Of a DNA stretch of 9,763 bases, positions 7,970 to 9,763 are shown piece by piece. The translations under genes were made by a program, and so were the position numbers. How positions within the stretch are numbered: the first letter of the stretch is position 1; every line of letters begins with the position of its first letter. The notes below the pieces were generated by a model, which did not search any database, was not told where the DNA came from, and worked only from the letters and a program-made list of their open reading frames with translations. Location: assembly GCA_902517315.1 (NCBI GenBank), contig CABYBP010000028.1:1-9763 (forward strand). Direction: 5' to 3'. Source of the stretch: an uncultured Alphaproteobacteria bacterium. Lineage in GTDB: Bacteria; Pseudomonadota; Alphaproteobacteria; HIMB59; GCA-002718135.

Positions 7970-9181
7970 ATGGTCAATAAAATGATTTCAATATTTAAGC
8001 CAAAAAAAATCAAAGATTTTAATCCTAGCGGCCTTAATATCTATACTTTTAATGCTGGATTTAAAAAAAAAGATAAAGATCTTTTGTTAATAATTTTTAA
8101 TAAAATTGTAAATGTTTGTTGCGTTTATTCAAAAACATCAACACCTTCAGCTCCTATAATTTGGGATAAAAAAAATAATAAAGGTAAGGCTAAAGCTTTA
8201 GTTGTGAATGCTGGTAATGCAAATGCTCATACTGGTAGAGATGGTCTTAAAATTATCGATAAGTATGTAAAAGCATTAACAAAAAAAATTAAATGTAAAT
8301 CTAATGAAGTATTAGTATCATCTACTGGTGTAATTGGAGAAAAATTTAATCCTAATTCAATTATAAATAAATTTGAAAAAATAAACTCCAAAAATAAAAA
8401 TAGTTTACTTGAAAGCGCTAAAGCAATTATGACAACAGATACTTTCCCAAAGATATCAATCAAAAATATTATCTTAGATAATCAATTATTCAAAATTTAT
8501 GGAATAGCAAAAGGATCAGGAATGATACAACCAAATATGGGAACAATGTTGGTCTATATATTTATAGAATGTGAAATTTCAAAACAGTTATTGAATAGAT
8601 TACTTAAAAACAATTTAGATAATACATTTAATTCAATTACTGTAGATAGCGATACATCAACAAGTGATACCTTAATGATGTTTTCTATTGGTAATCAAAA
8701 TATAAATATAAATAAAAATAATTTTAGAATTTTAAATTATAAAATATATGAGTTAATGCATGATTTATCTCTTCAAGTAATTAAAGATGGAGAGGGTGTC
8801 TCTAAATTAATAAGAGTAAATGTTTTGAATGCTAGATCAAAAAATCAAGCAAAAAAAATTGCATTTAGTATTGCTAATTCTCCTTTGGTTAAAACTGCTG
8901 TGGCTGGAGAAGATGCAAATTGGGGTAGAGTGATTATGGCAATTGGCAAAACTGAAGAAAATATAAATCAAAATAAAATTAAAGTTTTGTTTGGAAATAA
9001 TGTAGTATGCGAAAATGGTTCTATAAGTAAAACAATAAATATTAGAAGACTTAATCATTATATGAAAAATAAAACTATAGAAATCAATGTAAAATTAAAC
9101 TCAGGTAAGTTTTATCATACTGTTTATGGAAATGATCTAACGCATGAATATTTAAAAATTAATGCTGATTACAGATCTTAA
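7970..9181 (+). CDS. argJ: Glutamate N-acetyltransferase / amino-acid acetyltransferase (ArgJ)
   Basis: ArgJ moves the acetyl group from N-acetylornithine to glutamate, closing the cyclic arginine pathway in the cytoplasm; some family members also use acetyl-CoA. The 403 residues match the family. Visible features are VVNAGNANAHTG (78-89), the oxyanion-hole region SSTGVIGE (117-124), and KGSGMIQPNMGTML (181-194), the self-cleavage site. Cleavage should fall between Gly191 and Thr192, leaving Thr192 as the nucleophile at the start of the beta chain. Downstream are VDSDTSTSDT (225-234), KDGEG (272-276), GEDANWGR (313-320) and the C-terminal DLTHEYLKINADYRS. Gly before the catalytic Thr replaces the commoner Ala. 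Whether the enzyme is mono- or bifunctional cannot be told from sequence. An alternative start is Met5 at 7982. It diverges from secA and converges on the methyltransferase gene two bases away. Confidence 0.97.
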   Translation: MVNKMISIFKPKKIKDFNPSGLNIYTFNAGFKKKDKDLLLIIFNKIVNVCCVYSKTSTPSAPIIWDKKNNKGKAKALVVNAGNANAHTGRDGLKIIDKYVKALTKKIKCKSNEVLVSSTGVIGEKFNPNSIINKFEKINSKNKNSLLESAKAIMTTDTFPKISIKNIILDNQLFKIYGIAKGSGMIQPNMGTMLVYIFIECEISKQLLNRLLKNNLDNTFNSITVDSDTSTSDTLMMFSIGNQNININKNNFRILNYKIYELMHDLSLQVIKDGEGVSKLIRVNVLNARSKNQAKKIAFSIANSPLVKTAVAGEDANWGRVIMAIGKTEENINQNKIKVLFGNNVVCENGSISKTINIRRLNHYMKNKTIEINVKLNSGKFYHTVYGNDLTHEYLKINADYRS

Positions 9182-9183
9182 TT

Positions 9184-9763
9184 TTATTTTTTCCAAGCAC
9201 AAATTGTATTATAATTTATATCGAGTTTAAAATTTTCTTTATAATATTTTTTTTTAAATTGTTCTTCTAAATAAATAAAGTATTTCTTATTCTCAAAAAA
9301 CTTTCTTTTATCATATCCTGCATAAGATAAGTTTAAAAATCTTATGTCATCAAGTAGTGTTTTAAAAACTGAATATTCTATGGTGAAATTGTTAGTATTT
9401 ATTAGAGGTGCGTCAAAACTATATAGTTTAAGTAGTTTAAAAATATCATTTGTATCTAAAATTGGATTTATTCTTTGATACATTCCTCCATATAAAATAT
9501 TATCAGTTTCATACATTGAATTTACAAGTTGATAAATATTTTCGGTATTAGGAATGGTTGCTATAAATAATCCATTTGAATTTAGATTTTGAAAAATATT
9601 TTTTATTAATTTCTCAAAATTAGATGTCAATTGAATAAAAAAATTACTAAAAATTAAATCAAATTTTTTATCCTTAATTTGTAAATCATCCATATCAATT
9701 TCTATTAATTTTTGATCTGTCTTTATGGGTAAAAGAGATATATCTATGTCAGCACTTGTTATT
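9184..9763 (-). CDS. Class I SAM-dependent methyltransferase, NDUFAF5/BioC-like, N-terminus cut by window edge
   Basis: The frame stays open from its TAA (9186-9184) to the right edge, giving 192 residues of a longer protein. The Met codon at 9693 is internal, because the 23 residues upstream still fit the fold (ADIDISLLP, then LIEIDMDDLQI). Typical members have about 270-300 residues, so the SAM-binding glycine motif probably lies outside the window. KKFDLIFSNF (32-41 of the fragment) is the usual strand-4 motif, followed by NSNGLFIATIP, the 'kpgG' strand-5 segment. Later segments YGGMYQRINPI, a TLLDDIRFLN motif and a Trp near the C-terminus match my recollection of the alphaproteobacterial NDUFAF5/BioC-like group rather than other methyltransferases. 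NDUFAF5 hydroxylates an arginine of complex I in mitochondria; the bacterial role is not settled, so no substrate is assigned. It converges on argJ with a 2-base gap. Confidence 0.8.
   Translation of the reverse strand, partial: ITSADIDISLLPIKTDQKLIEIDMDDLQIKDKKFDLIFSNFFIQLTSNFEKLIKNIFQNLNSNGLFIATIPNTENIYQLVNSMYETDNILYGGMYQRINPILDTNDIFKLLKLYSFDAPLINTNNFTIEYSVFKTLLDDIRFLNLSYAGYDKRKFFENKKYFIYLEEQFKKKYYKENFKLDINYNTICAWKK

Noticed and set aside
7930..7980. A 16-codon frame between secA and argJ ([16 protein letters not shown])
   Set aside because: It is very short and runs out of frame into the start of argJ. It could be a leader peptide, but it lacks Arg codons and has no terminator/antiterminator hairpin, so nothing supports attenuation.
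8227..9058. Open frames on the minus strand opposite argJ (8227-8463 and 8837-9058)
   Set aside because: They are antisense to conserved argJ motifs and show no independent coding evidence.
1..9763. CRISPR arrays, tRNA or rRNA genes, insertion sequences, attachment sites, riboswitches
   Set aside because: I saw no regularly spaced repeats, cloverleaf-like GC-rich segments, transposase frames or terminal inverted repeats. Nearly every base is within a coding frame.

Overview
The window is a compact, very AT-rich stretch of core bacterial chromosome. It carries eight protein genes, two of them cut by the window edges, and almost no intergenic DNA. I see no mobile element, CRISPR array, RNA gene or phage remnant. 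The gene set and order (a CNNM/CorC-type protein, aroB and aroK facing accA, then secA next to argJ) are typical of Alphaproteobacteria. The low G+C, Lys/Asn/Ile-rich proteins, overlapping genes and lack of Shine-Dalgarno sites suggest a streamlined, probably marine lineage of the Pelagibacterales (SAR11) or HIMB59 kind. That placement is an inference from style and synteny, not a database result.

Layout. Bases 1-2473 (minus strand) read aroK, aroB, then a CNNM/CBS-domain membrane protein cut by the left edge. aroK and aroB overlap by 26 bases, and the aroB stop abuts the CNNM start, so this looks like one transcript. Bases 2474-2571 form a short divergent regulatory gap. Bases 2572-5392 (plus strand) hold a 42-codon single-pass membrane protein gene, a 586-residue exported protein of unknown function, and accA. 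These three are joined by two ATGA stop/start overlaps. secA (minus, 5389-7905) converges on accA with interlocking stop codons. A 64-base divergent gap separates secA from argJ (plus, 7970-9181). argJ converges, with a 2-base gap, on a methyltransferase gene cut by the right edge (minus, 9184-9763).

Functions. aroB and aroK supply two steps of the shikimate pathway. accA encodes one half of the carboxyltransferase of acetyl-CoA carboxylase, which starts fatty acid synthesis. secA encodes the motor of general protein export. argJ recycles the acetyl group in arginine synthesis. The fragmentary methyltransferase resembles the alphaproteobacterial NDUFAF5/BioC-like group. The least understood part is the membrane/exported protein pair fused translationally to accA: the large protein has a signal peptide, a very acidic N-terminal stretch and a predicted helical body. 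I found no convincing sign of a wholly new system. This pair, and the extreme packing of gene ends, are the most worthwhile leads.
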